DNA of 22,017 bases from Lingula anatina (lineage: Eukaryota; Brachiopoda; Lingulata; Lingulida; Lingulidae): positions 1,390,032 to 1,412,048 of the forward strand of contig NW_019773513.1 in assembly GCF_001039355.2 (NCBI RefSeq), written 5' to 3'. The first letter of the stretch is position 1. Each line of letters starts with the position of its first letter. This document shows positions 1 to 9,341 of this stretch, in pieces. The translations under genes were made by a program, and so were the position numbers. A model generated the notes under the pieces. It did not search any database. It saw only the letters and a list, made by a program, of their open reading frames with translations, and had not been told where the DNA came from.

Positions 1-435
1 CAGATCGCATTTCGGAGTATCAGTCAAAACACCGACAGGATGAGCCCACGCTCGGCTGTCACCTTGATTGGATAGTAAACGATTGTCGTAAAATCGCTAT
101 ATGATTTTAAAACCGGGTGCATAAATTTGAAAGCCACCTAGAACAACCTTAGACTGTACTCTCATCTAGAGTACTCTATTTTATTGTCTCTATGGGGGTA
201 TATGGGCACTTTATGACATTCGGTTTGAATGTTTAACACCTTTGATAGGGCTTTTTTGCATTGTATTAGATTAATGTGGCAGTCTAAGGTTGTTCTAGGT
301 GGTTTTCAAATTTATGCACCCAGTTTTAAAATCATATAGCGATTTTACGACAATCGTTTACTATCCAATCAAGGTGACAACCGAGCGTGGGTTCATCCTG
401 TCGGTGTTGTGACTGATACTCCGAAATGCGATCTG
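1..435. mobile_element. Foldback element / MITE with 156-bp inverted arms
   Basis: The left arm (1-156) reads CAGATCGCATTTCGGAG... and ends ...CCTTAGACTG. The reverse complement of 280-435 repeats it along the whole 156 bp with about 5 mismatches that I counted by eye. A 123-bp AT-rich spacer (157-279) has no ORF. Long, nearly identical arms with a short unrelated centre are the pattern of a foldback element or palindromic MITE. The window begins exactly at the apparent left end, so the true left terminus and any target-site duplication cannot be checked. The few mismatches suggest recent insertion or arm conversion. No transposase is encoded. It lies downstream, in the host gene's sense, of the last exon found. 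Confidence 0.85.
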
Positions 436-560
436 ACACACACCTTGAAAACGGGTAATGTGGTCAGATATACCGGTTAATTCAGGATCCTTAGGTGCCG
501 AGTCTGGTAGTTGGGTAGGCCTGCATGTGATGATAAGTCTGCTAAAACCTAAAAAGTGAA

Positions 561-800
561 CTTCCTCATCATAATGGTCTCGGAGAAGTTAGCAGAAATT
601 ACAATGTGAAAAGAATTCAGAATCAACCACTTCCCAGGAACAGCCCAACCCCCAGTTGCACTAAAATTCATAAGTGCTCATGCACATCCCTGATAATAGG
701 TCTATCAGTTCCCAAAGTTTCAACTTCCTCACTCTAATGGTCTAGGAGGAGTTAGGAGAAATTACAATGTGAAAAGAATTAAGAATAACATAATATGTCA
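561..800. repeat. Two partial units of a ~163-bp direct repeat
   Basis: A block starting CTTCCTCATCATAATGGTCT at 561 recurs at 724 as CTTCCTCACTCTAATGGTCT. Both continue into GGAG(A/G)AGTTAG, AATTACAATGTGAAAAGAATT and similar sequence. The segment between them holds AATCAACCACTTCCCAGGA and a TCATGCACATCCCTGAT motif, which return in a diverged copy at 15832-16035. It is a dispersed repeat of unknown class with no coding potential. The rest of 436-1000 is AT-rich and shows nothing else. Confidence 0.6.
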
Positions 801-973
801 CACAGATTTACACACAACTCTTTAAAGATATCATAAGCATGACAAAAATAGTTTTTATCCATCAGCAGTACGTATTTTTAATGAACAAAATGTATTTTAA
901 TAATTCCATTTTATTACATTTTATCGACAGATCATACTATTTTCATTTTATACTTGTATAAATATGACAATCA

Positions 974-996
974 ATTATTATTATTATTATTATTAT
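974..996. repeat. (ATT)n microsatellite
   Basis: About eight ATT units lie immediately outside the splice donor of the exon at 1001-1152, starting a few bases into the downstream intron. Confidence 0.9.
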
Positions 997-1000
997 GTAC

Positions 1001-1152
1001 CTGCTTTTCAATATTTTCTCTGTTAGATTTCTCCACTTCATATCTTTCCCTTAACTCTGTGAGCTCTTCAACTGAGAGATTTAGACTGATGGAATCATCC
1101 TGCATCTGCTTTAATGCTTCCTTGTGTTTCCTTTTTATCTCTATATTTTTAT
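1001..1152 (-). CDS. Exon 9 of model: second coiled coil (residues 265-315)
   Basis: The exon is 152 nt, with acceptor TTTTTTATTTCCAG and donor CAG|GTACAT. It encodes KNIEIKRKHKEALKQMQ followed by a segment with VEELTELRERYEVEKSNREN. The pattern V-E-E, then E-V-E-K and R-E recalls the repeated helix segments of shootin-1 (IEE...LEIEK..RES), but coiled coils match by chance, so I give the family call low weight. The frame stays open to the donor, so more exons must follow beyond 1001; none was found in 1-1000. Confidence 0.8.
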
Positions 1153-1291
1153 CTGGAAATAAAAAATGAAGAAAAAAAAAGACAATTAAAACAGTTGTGG
1201 AATAAAGTCAAACCAACATTATATAATTAAGCAATTACTCCTTACCACCAATTTACTTTTTTTTTACTATGACATAAATGTTCATGCTTAC

Positions 1292-1329
1292 CTTTTAACC
1301 TTTTTAAAGCACCTGCAAGTTTTGTGACC
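1292..1329 (-). CDS. Exon 8 of model: 38-nt micro-exon (residues 252-265)
   Basis: This 38-nt exon is too short for most ORF finders. The acceptor is CCTATATTACAG and the donor AAAAG|GTAAGC. Its phase is exactly what is needed: the leading G completes an Arg codon from exon 7, VTKLAGALKRLK follows, and the trailing G completes an Asp codon with AT from exon 9. Without it exons 7 and 9 are out of frame, which is the main evidence that it is real. Confidence 0.75.
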
Positions 1330-1637
1330 CTGTAATATAGGGCAAAAATAAGGCACATTTAAAGAATATTTACTGCATGTTTGTAATTTCCATTGTAATA
1401 GCCAATGGAATAACTTCCTTTTATAATGTAATAAATGTTTGAAATTTGTACTTTAATAGGGGACACATTATTCCAGTTTGTAACTAAAAATAAAATTATG
1501 GATAAATCATATATACCTTTAAAAGACAATTTTTTTTCTCCACAAAGTACTTTGTAAGAAAGCCTTCTAATATCTGTTGACATGTTTTTACTATTCATAA
1601 AATTAAGATCACATCAACTGCATGACTAAAATTGTAC

Positions 1638-1834
1638 CTCAGATCAGAGGTTCGCTTGGTTTTGGCAAGTTCAACAATTACTTTAGAAAAATCTTCTGTC
1701 TCTTGTAGCAACTGCTGTCTTGTAATTTCTGTGACATTCAAATGCTCATCTTCAGTTTTCTGAGCCCCCTGGGGTTTTGACAACAAATCCAACTGTTCTA
1801 ACACAAGATCTTTATTGTGTCTACACTCTTCAAC
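1638..1834 (-). CDS. Exon 7 of model: start of second coiled coil (residues 187-252)
   Basis: The exon is 197 nt, entering in phase 0 and leaving two bases. The acceptor is CTGTCTTCTAG and the donor CTGAG|GTACAA. It opens VEECRHNKDLVLEQLDLL, passes through a short charged loop (PQGAQKTEDEH) and closes with SKVIVELAKTKRTSDL, a coiled-coil helix. It is the longest exon of the model. Confidence 0.85.
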
Positions 1835-2142
1835 CTAGAAGACAGAAATCTATTTATAATTAGCAACTCTAATGAAAATTCATTTTCTTACAGGGGTTAG
1901 AGTAAGGCCCCCTGTTATTAACAAGAAACCACTGAATTTACCTTTAGTCCAAGATTTTTTGTTTCAAATAAGTATAGTTGCTTTAAACACACTGCAGCAA
2001 ATTGTGGAAACCAACCAAATCCTAAGCATCAACACACACAATTAATTAGATTTAAGTACAAGAAAGGAAAGGCTAAATGTCAGTCACAACAGGAAATATC
2101 TATCCAGATACTAAGGGCATCCCTCATTCAACTATTGAAATA

Positions 2143-2290
2143 CGGTAATGTGCTATGCTTCTTTCTATACAGTAGAAAATAATCAAATTTGGGAAAAGAT
2201 TGTTTTGGTCGAAATTCACGAAATGGAAGTGCTCAGAATTTCCAAATGTTCAAATTTCATGGAATTCTGTCAATTTTATCTGGAAGTTGT
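2143..2290. repeat. Left TIR and subterminal GAAATTCATG-type motifs, copy 1
   Basis: After the terminal CGGTAATGTG come diverged copies of a GAAATTCATG motif: GAAATTCACG near 2211, CAAATTTCATGG near 2251 and the following GGAATTC. The right end (5250-5387) has matching inverted motifs. Repeated subterminal motifs near TIRs often serve as transposase binding sites; that role is inferred here. Confidence 0.5.
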
Positions 2291-2474
2291 CTGTTCGTCA
2301 CCAGGCCTTATGTTACTTTCTCCCAATGATCTATTTAGAGTTACCATAATGTATGATAGGTGAGTGTCGGTAATTGCAACCCAAGGGATACACGTACTGT
2401 CACCCGATCACTATGTACAGCCTAAGGTAGTGTTGGCTATAGGGACACAAAACAGCATCATTATCAGTAGTATT

Positions 2475-2550
2475 GTTTTTCAAAAGCGAACCTGACAGCC
2501 AGAAACTAGTGCCGTTTTTCGAAAATGATCCTGGCGCTCAGAACGGGAGT
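2475..2550. repeat. 39-bp tandem duplication inside TIR element copy 1
   Basis: GTTTTTCAAAAGCGAACCTG and, 39 bp later, GTTTTTCGAAAATGATCCTG, each followed by a CAG or CTCAG block, form two diverged units. The same pair appears in copy 2 near 9657 and 9696, so the duplication predates the split of the two copies. Confidence 0.6.
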
Positions 2551-3240
2551 GGACGGAGGGAGAGACGGCCGGTACGTGATTAGTGTCTACCATGGCCAGT
2601 TAGCCTTCATTGTGGAAGCCGGGCCTAGTGTTACCGTTGCTCCTTTCCATCCACTGAAACCGAGACGACAGCCGATCGGTGTCTATGGTGCACGTACAGG
2701 TAGCTTTCATCGGCAATTAGCGTCTTCTAAAGCCAGGTTCGTTGCCTTTACCATTGAAGTTGGGCGGAGCTTTACATGCAAGTGTGTCATCATCTCGCTG
2801 TGCGCGGGTTGGTGTCTGCGACGCATACATAGCCTAAACTGCAGAAGCTGGCCTCGGTATTATGGCCTATCTGCCTTCCAGGGAGGCCACTACGACCGCA
2901 GATCGGTATGTGCGGCACACAGGTAGCCTTCACCATGGCAGCTGAACTGTGTGTTACGGTCTCTCTCCGCTGTGTGCTGCGACCAAGATGACCGTTGATT
3001 GTTGTCTACAATCAAATATACCGGGGGGAGGGTTGGGCCCCTGGGTGCAGGGCTCGATATTCACGGTTGCGTGGTTCTATTTGCAACCACTTTTTTCGCT
3101 CAGGCAATCTTGACCAGCAGCTGTCCGACAACGCACCTGATTTCCTGGCACATAGTTGTGCAAATGTACACATTCGAAAAGTGTGTACGTTTTGTCATTT
3201 AAATCATCTTCAAACAAACACGCGAGTGAGGAACGAAACC

Positions 3241-3500
3241 GAAAAGGCAGTTTTCATATTCGTTAGCAATCCGAGCGATGCAGAAAGGCCATTTTCATAT
3301 TCGTTCAAGGGACTGGAAGATCGTCAATGGGAAATCATGAGTGATCTGAGCGCGACGATAAGGCAATTTCTATACTGGTTCAAGGGACTTCGTTACTATA
3401 TTTGTCAGCAGGAGATAGTCAGCGATCCGAGCAAGCCTAGAAGCTTGGGCATTTTGTCCATGCTAGAAGGCAATTTTCATATAGTCAGCAGAAAATGGTT
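3241..3500. repeat. Degenerate tandem modules around GGCAATTTTCATAT, copy 1 block A
   Basis: The core AAGGCAATTTTCATATTCG recurs at about 3244, 3285, 3360 and 3463. Between cores are TTCAAGGGACT, GTCAGCGGGAGATCGT-like and GCGATCCGAGC-like segments. The order core, AAGGGACT, AGATCGTC, ATC(C/T)GAGC is kept while spacing drifts over about 40-105 bp. Nothing is coding. Confidence 0.6.
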
Positions 3501-4620
3501 AGCTATAGGGACGTAACCAGGCATACGCTCAGATGCACTGTGCGTACAATTTTTGGGGCCAACCATTATATTATTCTCTATAAATTTAGTGTATTTTTCA
3601 AGGTATATAATCGAAAATCCCCTTCAGTTGTAAATTATTGTCACCTGAATGTACAAATCCTCTATATAATTTATATATGCACCATTGTTCTGACACCCCT
3701 TCTTTCACAGAACTGAGGTTAACAATATTATACATCAGAAATCCTATCTTAATCGTCCATCTAGCTGGAATTTCCTTTACCTTAATTGGAGGGTTAAGTG
3801 CCCTTCAGCTCTCAGGTAGCCTATCTTTGTCTTGAGTGTATCAAACGCACTCTTTCTGGCGACATTTATCTCAGGTAAAAATCTACCTGTGCATCATTTT
3901 CAAAGAGCAGCTCCAGCAGACCTGGGGGCACTAGATAAAATCTGAACATCGGGCTAAACAAGGAGCCAGAGAAACAAAGGAAGGCTGATCTTTCCTGCAA
4001 AGCTTCAAATAATTTTGACTTGATCCAGCTTAAGCCTCCAAACTAACAGGGTGGTGGCACAGGCAATTTTTACGATCACAAACAAATAATTAAACTTAGA
4101 TATATCAGAACTTTATCCTGTAATATAATTGGTTGATATTGGGAGCCATGCACCCGCGTGTAAGCTGGGTGATACCATATATAAGTTCAACTGACAGAAG
4201 CAGACCATGGATATCACAAAGCGGATAGCAAGAAGGCGTAATGATAATAATAATAATACAACGATTACAAATTTTTTTGAAAAATGACGTCTTGGCTTGT
4301 CGGGCCGGCCGTGGATGTTGTACAAAATTTTCTTAGACTAATTTGACATACCCAGCTTTTATGATGCATCACAGTTGAATGGTACTACTTTGTAGTGCAC
4401 GCTGTTTTTCAGTCTCGACGAAACTACTTCCTAAACCTTACAAAACACAATAAAATGTTTCCATTAACTTTAAAATACATATTCCAGCAGTGACAAGAGT
4501 GACCTTCATGTGGTACAAAACACATGTAGGCCCTAACAAACTCTTAGCAAATTTGCCGCCAAATTATGAAAGGGGACACCTTCTGTACCTTCATACATGT
4601 GGCACCAGACAAAGCTGATA

Positions 4621-4920
4621 GACAAAAAGGCAATTTTCATATCATCAGCGGGAGATCGTTTGCAATCTGAGCGAAACAAGAAAGCAATTCTCATATTCGT
4701 TCAATGACTTTAGTTTGCGAAGATTGTCAGCCGGAGATCATTCTCAATCTAAACAAGACAAGAAGGCAATTTTCATATTCATTTAAGGGAGTTCGTTCCC
4801 GAAAGAACGTCAGTGGAAGATCGTAATCGATTGTTTTTAACCATCTCTCCCCAATGAAATTTATTATTTTTTAAAATAATTTTTCATTGATCTCAGCGAG
4901 ACAAGAAAGCAATAATGGTA
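4621..4920. repeat. Degenerate tandem modules around GGCAATTTTCATAT, copy 1 block B
   Basis: The same module family as block A reappears over 1 kb further on, with cores at about 4628, 4682 and 4763 and a vestigial one at 4909. Unit length is about 55-80 bp. Segments such as AGCGGGAGATCGTTTGCAATC and CGAAAGAACGTCAGTGGAAG separate the cores. Two separated blocks of one module family within one element are unusual. Confidence 0.6.
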
Positions 4921-4924
4921 ATCT

Positions 4925-5160
4925 TTATTGCAGCTCTTAATTGCTTCTTTTGTTCTGTTACTGAAGGCCCTACTGTAGACAATGCTATTGTGCACCACAG
5001 AAAAACTACCGATCGCTATCTCAAACCGAGTACTCCGGTAAAGAAATGACAGTGCAACTCTTAATTGATTATCCTGTTATCTTTGTGAATGGTTATGACG
5101 ATGTTGTTTAGTGTCTCAAGCTAACCGTACCGATCGCTATATTGCACCTTGGGCCACACA
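4925..5160. repeat. ~124-bp tandem pair inside TIR element copy 1
   Basis: GCAGCTCTTAATTGCTTC at 4930 and GCAACTCTTAATTGATTA at 5054 start two diverged units. Each runs on to a CCGATCGCTAT motif (5010-5020 and 5133-5143) and a nearby TGCACC. The corresponding region of copy 2 is 12331-12560, where the motif has decayed to CCAATCGCTAT and CCAATCATTAT. Confidence 0.55.
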
Positions 5161-5706
5161 TGTAGTAGTCAGGTAAAGGTACTTGAGGGCAACCTTGCCG
5201 ATTGTTAGAGCTTTATGAGCATGAAAATAGCCCCATGGCTGATTTTAAGATGTACGAAATTCATGAAAATAAAGATCATGCAAAATTGCTTACTGGTAGA
5301 AATTCATGGTCCATAAAAAACTACAGATTGCCAATTTTAAGATCATTCGAAATTTATGAGCCATTCGAAATTCATGGCACATTACCGTACTTACCATTAC
5401 CAATAAAAACCATCAATTAGAAATGTCTTCTAAATCTTTATAATACAGACAAGTTTTCTTATAACAGTTTTCTTTAACCTTAGGGGTAAGCTTTTCACTC
5501 CATCTACTAGTTTTTTGAACTTATATTTAAAAAGTATTTTAGATAAGCTTACTGGGTATTTTGTAACATAACTGAAGCAGAGAAAGATGCTGTCTGTAAA
5601 ATCATTACCACTATTTTGAGCTGTTCTACATAGTAAAAAATACTCATCACATTACTGTTTGATAATTACATTAATTTGGTCAAAATATTTTAGATAAACA
5701 TCTCAC

Positions 5707-5859
5707 CAAATCTACAGATTTCATATCATTGAATAGATCACATGGCTTCAGATTGTCAAACACAGTTTCTCCTTCGTCATCTCCAATATCTGAACTAAAG
5801 ACATCATCAATCAGAGCCTTTTCACAAAATGGAGATGGAAGGTCTTTCTCACTTTGAAT
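5707..5859 (-). CDS. Exon 6 of model: acidic linker (residues 136-186)
   Basis: The exon is 153 nt, phase 0 at both ends, with acceptor TTATTTTGTAG and donor TTG|GTGAGA. It encodes IQSEKDLPSPFCEKALIDDV and then an acidic stretch SSDIGDDEGE, ending in MKSVDL. No catalytic motif is visible. Exons 5 and 6 sit between the two direct copies of the 3.2-3.4 kb TIR element. Together they are 307 nt, not a multiple of three, so loss of both would shift the frame. Confidence 0.82.
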
Positions 5860-6197
5860 CTACAAAATAATTGAAGAGAGATCACAACAGTTAATACAAA
5901 CAATTAAACTAAAAGTTCTTATTTCATATCTGTTAGCCCAAACCTTAGTATAGAAAGTGCATTCTCATTTCGCAGATACAAAGATAACAAAAATATCAGA
6001 AAGTGACCATAAACACTAGGGCACAGACAGACACGTCTTTTTCCTTGCTTCTACCTTTAAATTACAATAGAGAACAAGCTGCAAAGAACAACAGCTCATT
6101 AAAAAATTCCAAATGTATACAGTGTCAATACCCTGGATAGTTACTTTGCCCAAATAAATCAAGCAAGAAACTAAATGAACAAATTTTTTTCACTCAC
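5860..6197. other. Short intron between exons 5 and 6
   Basis: This is 338 bp of AT-rich sequence with a branch- and tract-like region before the exon 6 acceptor. I see no repeat, ORF or RNA in it. Confidence 0.6.
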
Positions 6198-6351
6198 CAG
6201 GTTTTTTAATTCAAAGTGTATTGAGGGTAATTTAGATGAGAAAGGAGTACTACTGGCACTGGGAAACAGACTCCTGGTAATCAATTCCTTCTCATTCTCA
6301 CTGACAATGGAGGATTCATCACCAACAAGTTCATCACACTGCATATGCATA
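6198..6351 (-). CDS. Exon 5 of model: acidic/Ser-rich linker (residues 84-135)
   Basis: The exon is 154 nt, with acceptor CTTATTTTAG and a strong donor CTG|GTGAGT. It completes the Ser codon from exon 4, then reads MHMQCDELVGDESSIVSENE and ends ...PSIHFELKNL. The middle is serine- and proline-rich (FPSASSTPFSS) and looks disordered. The in-frame Met near its start is probably not an initiator, because the phase-matched upstream exons continue the frame. Confidence 0.8.
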
Positions 6352-6689
6352 CTAAAATAAGATAACGATAAGATAAGAAAGTAACATTATAATGAGTAAA
6401 ATGACCTCCCCCCCCCCAAAAAAAAATAATTTATATATTATTCTGTAAAATGCACAACCTTATGTCACAGCATTAGTTCTAATTTTGAGAAATAATAGAC
6501 GACCATGTTATGCCAAACCTTAAAGTACAGTTAGAGTTAGATTAATGTATAGGAGCAGGTTCTATGTAAAACTCTGATCAGATTTGTGTTTTGGGAGATT
6601 GTTTATTATTATCTTAATCAGTCTGGGTCACAAATGTTCTGCTAAGACAACTAGAATAAAAAATTAGAAAACGTAAACTATTTATCATG

Positions 6690-6840
6690 ATTTCGGAGCA
6701 CAGCCGGAAGTATTTCCGGCTCAAAGTCATGAGCTGGATTTTCCCACGCTCACAACCAATCACAGCAGGGTTCAATCATAACAGAGGCGACGATACTGAT
6801 GTCACGATGCAGGGCGAGCTTGTCAGAAAAGTAAGTGCCG
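6690..6840. promoter_or_regulatory. Possible intronic regulatory patch (ETS-like dyad, CCAAT)
   Basis: In an AT-rich intron this stretch is locally richer in GC and CpG. It has the dyad AGCCGGAA-GTAT-TTCCGGCT (6702-6721), whose arms each contain the GGAA core used by ETS factors. A CCAAT box follows at 6756-6760 and a TGACATC/TGATGTCAC-like site near 6797. On the plus strand a good donor, AAAA|GTAAGT, occurs near 6829. Together they could be an internal or antisense promoter, but motif matches alone are weak. The rest of 6352-7898 shows only AT-rich intron plus a diverged repeat near 7550-7620 (ACAAGGCAACAAAACTGTC, related to 18746). Confidence 0.25.
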
Positions 6841-7898
6841 TGTTTTTTGGCATATATTTGACATAAATGTAATTTTAAATCACAATAACTTTTGAGAATG
6901 CATGTATCGCGTATTTTGGTCGGGTTTTCTTTGCAAACGGCAAAGTTAATGGAAAGGAACTCCATTGTGTTGATTGATTCCTCGAAGATTCTTCGCACTT
7001 GAAAATATCTTCAGGCCTAAATTGCGGGTTCTGAAGCCGCACTGTGAGATGGTAGCTGAGTATTTAAGATGAGTCGTCTTAAATAAATTAATGGAACTTA
7101 AAAACGATTTTAGGTAGCTTCATTTTCTGAACAGCTTTGGATAGGAGATATTTTGGCCATTATGGGAAAACTGGTGAGGTTTCCAGGAAAATTCATTTTC
7201 TTGCTATTTGAAGAGTCTAACTGAGACTGCCTTTAATGTCTTTTGTGTCTTTCATATCTTGGAATTCAAAGATTCATACATCAAGACAACAATTTAATAA
7301 AACAGCTGACAGACCAAGGACTTGCAAATATAGCACATTTAATTTAAAAAATATTAACCAACAATCATCTATTTACTGAATACAGTAATACTGTAATCTT
7401 AATTGCCTTAACTGACATTACTGACGTTTAACACACACTGATGCGATGCACTCCTTTTTTTTCAAAAATAACAATGTAGGTGATAGTTTGAATTAAACTT
7501 GGTGGCAAGGTCTGTGCTACTAATTTTTTACTCCACAATTACCACAGTAATCATTGAAAACCAAACAAAACAAGGCAACAAAACTGTCAAATATACAGAC
7601 AAAAAGCAGAAAAAAATTTTTATTCATAGTAAAATAGTATTTGATTTAGATTGTTATTATTCATAACTACTTCTCTTATGTTGCTTAAATGTAAACTTCA
7701 AAAATTATAAATTAAGAGCAGTATAATTAGTAAATTACCTTGATGTACTTCATAAATTATGCAATTTGATTTTTGTATATGTCCTTTGTGGTCGTACAAG
7801 TATGTCTGATACAGCCAAACTGTACATCTGTTACATCAAAGTGTTCTAGCTCTGTCATTTCAATCATTCTCCTAACCTGACCTGACATTTTTTGTTCA

Positions 7899-7918
7899 AT
7901 ATATATATATATATATAT
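7899..7918. repeat. (AT)10 microsatellite at the LINE 5' junction
   Basis: Ten AT units end directly where LINE-derived sequence begins. A similar (TA)n run follows the LINE 3' tail at 9319-9341, so the LINE may have inserted into, or duplicated, an AT repeat. Confidence 0.85.
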
Positions 7919-7922
7919 CATT

Positions 7923-9254
7923 TATTTAGATTTTAGTAAGGCGTTCGACGTCGTGCCTCATCGACTTTTGGTTCATAAATTGCGTAGTTTTGGGATAAAT
8001 GGTAGATTATTAAACTGGTTTAGCGGATATCTAACCGGAAGACAGCAAAGAGTATGCTTAAATGGTGAAATCTCATATACTAGTGATGTAACATCTGGAG
8101 TTCCACAAGGATCAATCTTGGGGCCACTGATGTTTTTACTCTATGTCAATGACTTACCTGAGGTTGTTGACCGGTTCACAACTATGTCTCTTTTTGCTGA
8201 TGACTCAAAAATGCATAGATTAATTAGTTCTTTGGCTGATTGTTTGGCCCTCCAGGAGGATCTTGAGAGGGTAGTAGAGTGGTGTAATAGGTGGGGAATG
8301 AAATTGAATGCAAAAAAATGTATGCTGTTAAGTGTCACGCGGAAGGTCAATCCAACTGTATTTTATTATAACATCTTTGGACATGTATTGATAAAGGTAC
8401 ATGACGTAAGGGATTTAGGAGTTACCGTTAGCAGTGAGTTGACTTTTAATTCACATATAAATAACATTGTTAAGAGTGCAAATCAGACATGGGCAACTAT
8501 TAGGCGAGTGTTTGATAGAAATAGGAACCCAAGGTTAATGCAGCCTCTTTTTGATTCGTTAGTACGTTCAAAGCTTGAGTTTAATTCTGTATCTTGGGAT
8601 CACATTACAAAAGAAAATTTAATAAAACTAGAAAGGGTGCAGCGAACTGCCACAAGACATATTCTGGGTAACCAAATGAATTATAAAGACAGACTGGTTG
8701 CTTTAAACTTGCTGCCTTTAGCTTATAGAAGAGAAATTTTAGACGTTACCTTCCTGCATAGTTGTTTTATTGGCAGGGCTGTCCTTGATCATACGAAGTA
8801 TTTGTACTTTAGAGTAAGAAGGGGAGATCATTTTATCATCCACAGTGCCAACTTCTGTAGAACCGAAACGTTTTGCCGGTCTTTTTTCAATCGCGTTGTT
8901 CCCATCTGGAACGCCCTTCCCATTTGCACACGTTCAGGGGTTGGCAGATCAATGTTTAGACGATCCGTCAGAGAGCACTATGGTACTCTTCTGGTGGAGC
9001 GCTTTGACCCCGAGAACGTTTGCACTTGGGTGGGTCGTTGCAGATGTACACATTGTCCTTTTTTAGTTGTACACATTGTCGTTTTTAGTACTAAAGTAGA
9101 GTTTTTATTTTTTATCATTTGTATATCATTGGGGGGTGTCCATTCATGGGTCATTGACCCTTTAGGCAAACCCTTTTGGGTACAATCTTATTTTTGTATT
9201 ATTTTAAGTGACGTCGTACTATTAGTTGTAAGTTGTTTTATTATGCTCTTTTAA
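7923..9254 (+). pseudogene. Reverse transcriptase C-terminal fragment of LINE
   Basis: The open frame enters at 7923 as YLDFSKAFDVVPHRLL, the conserved RT palm motif, and has no true start codon. Counting from the GTG at 7953, SGVPQGSILGP is at residues 48-58 and the catalytic FADD at 81-84 (8193-8204), so the palm motifs present are intact. A thumb region follows, and a C-terminal ENVCTWVGRCRCTHC cysteine motif at about 9012-9056 is typical of this LINE group. The fragment lacks the endonuclease and the first RT motifs. The frame then runs about 65 codons past that motif into a hydrophobic tail. A run of six T (9059-9064) suggests a 1-base slip removed a TAG stop, so that tail is translated 3' UTR. 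No functional protein is expected. Confidence 0.88.
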
Positions 9255-9290
9255 AATTCTTGTATATAATCTTGTACCCAATAAAGTCAT

Positions 9291-9310
9291 TCAAATCAAA
9301 TCAAATCAAA
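9291..9310 (+). repeat. (TCAAA)4 LINE 3' tail
   Basis: Four perfect TCAAA units sit five bases after the AATAAA signal. Short 3' terminal repeats of this kind are characteristic of CR1-like LINEs. Confidence 0.85.
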
Positions 9311-9318
9311 TAAAAAAA

Positions 9319-9341
9319 TATATATATATATATATATATAT
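9319..9341. repeat. (TA)n run between LINE and TIR element copy 2
   Basis: About eleven TA units separate the LINE tail from the TA target of the TIR element at 9342-9343. It matches the (AT)10 at 7899-7918 and may be one half of a LINE target-site duplication. Confidence 0.8.

Larger units (their letters stand above)
2143..5387. mobile_element. Non-autonomous TA-target TIR transposon, copy 1 (3245 bp)
   Basis: The left end is TA|CGGTAATGTGCTATG and the right end CATGGCACATTACCG|TA, an inverted repeat flanked by TA. The same ends bracket a second copy at 9344-12773, and the interiors match in the same order over the whole length with indels. A TA duplication and CGGT/CAGT termini fit the Tc1-mariner/pogo (IS630) group; that assignment is inference. 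No transposase or other credible protein is present: the longest ORF (2525-2926) is disrupted in copy 2. Instead the interior holds several degenerate tandem modules, listed separately. The element lies in the intron between exons 6 and 7. Confidence 0.8.
7919..9310 (+). mobile_element. 5'-truncated non-LTR retrotransposon (CR1/jockey-like LINE)
   Basis: The element starts abruptly inside the reverse-transcriptase domain and runs to a 3' end with a poly(A) signal AATAAA (9280-9285) and a tail of four TCAAA units (9291-9310). A short tandem repeat tail rather than plain poly(A), together with the RT sequence, fits the CR1/jockey branch of LINEs. The upstream part (ORF1, endonuclease, RT fingers) is missing, the usual result of incomplete target-primed reverse transcription. 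It is antisense to the host gene, within the intron between exons 4 and 5, and its 3' end is only about 30 bp from copy 2 of the TIR element. Confidence 0.9.

Noticed and set aside
2525-2926. 133-codon plus-strand ORF in copy 1 of the TIR element
   Set aside because: The homologous stretch of copy 2 (about 9711-9960) has deletions and frame breaks, the composition is that of tandem modules, and no domain is recognisable.
2995-3516. 173-codon plus-strand ORF in copy 1 of the TIR element
   Set aside because: It runs across the degenerate module array, and copy 2 does not preserve the frame. The repeated peptide words come from the DNA repeats.
5202-5420. 72-codon plus-strand ORF at the right end of copy 1
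   Set aside because: It spans subterminal GAAATTCATG motifs and the TIR, and the repeated EIHE/EIHG words reflect the DNA repeat.
6408-6427. C10 followed by an A run
   Set aside because: It is a simple homopolymer with no context suggesting function.
8141-8350. Minus-strand 69-codon ORF over the LINE
   Set aside because: It is antisense to the reverse transcriptase palm region, whose motifs are clear on the plus strand.
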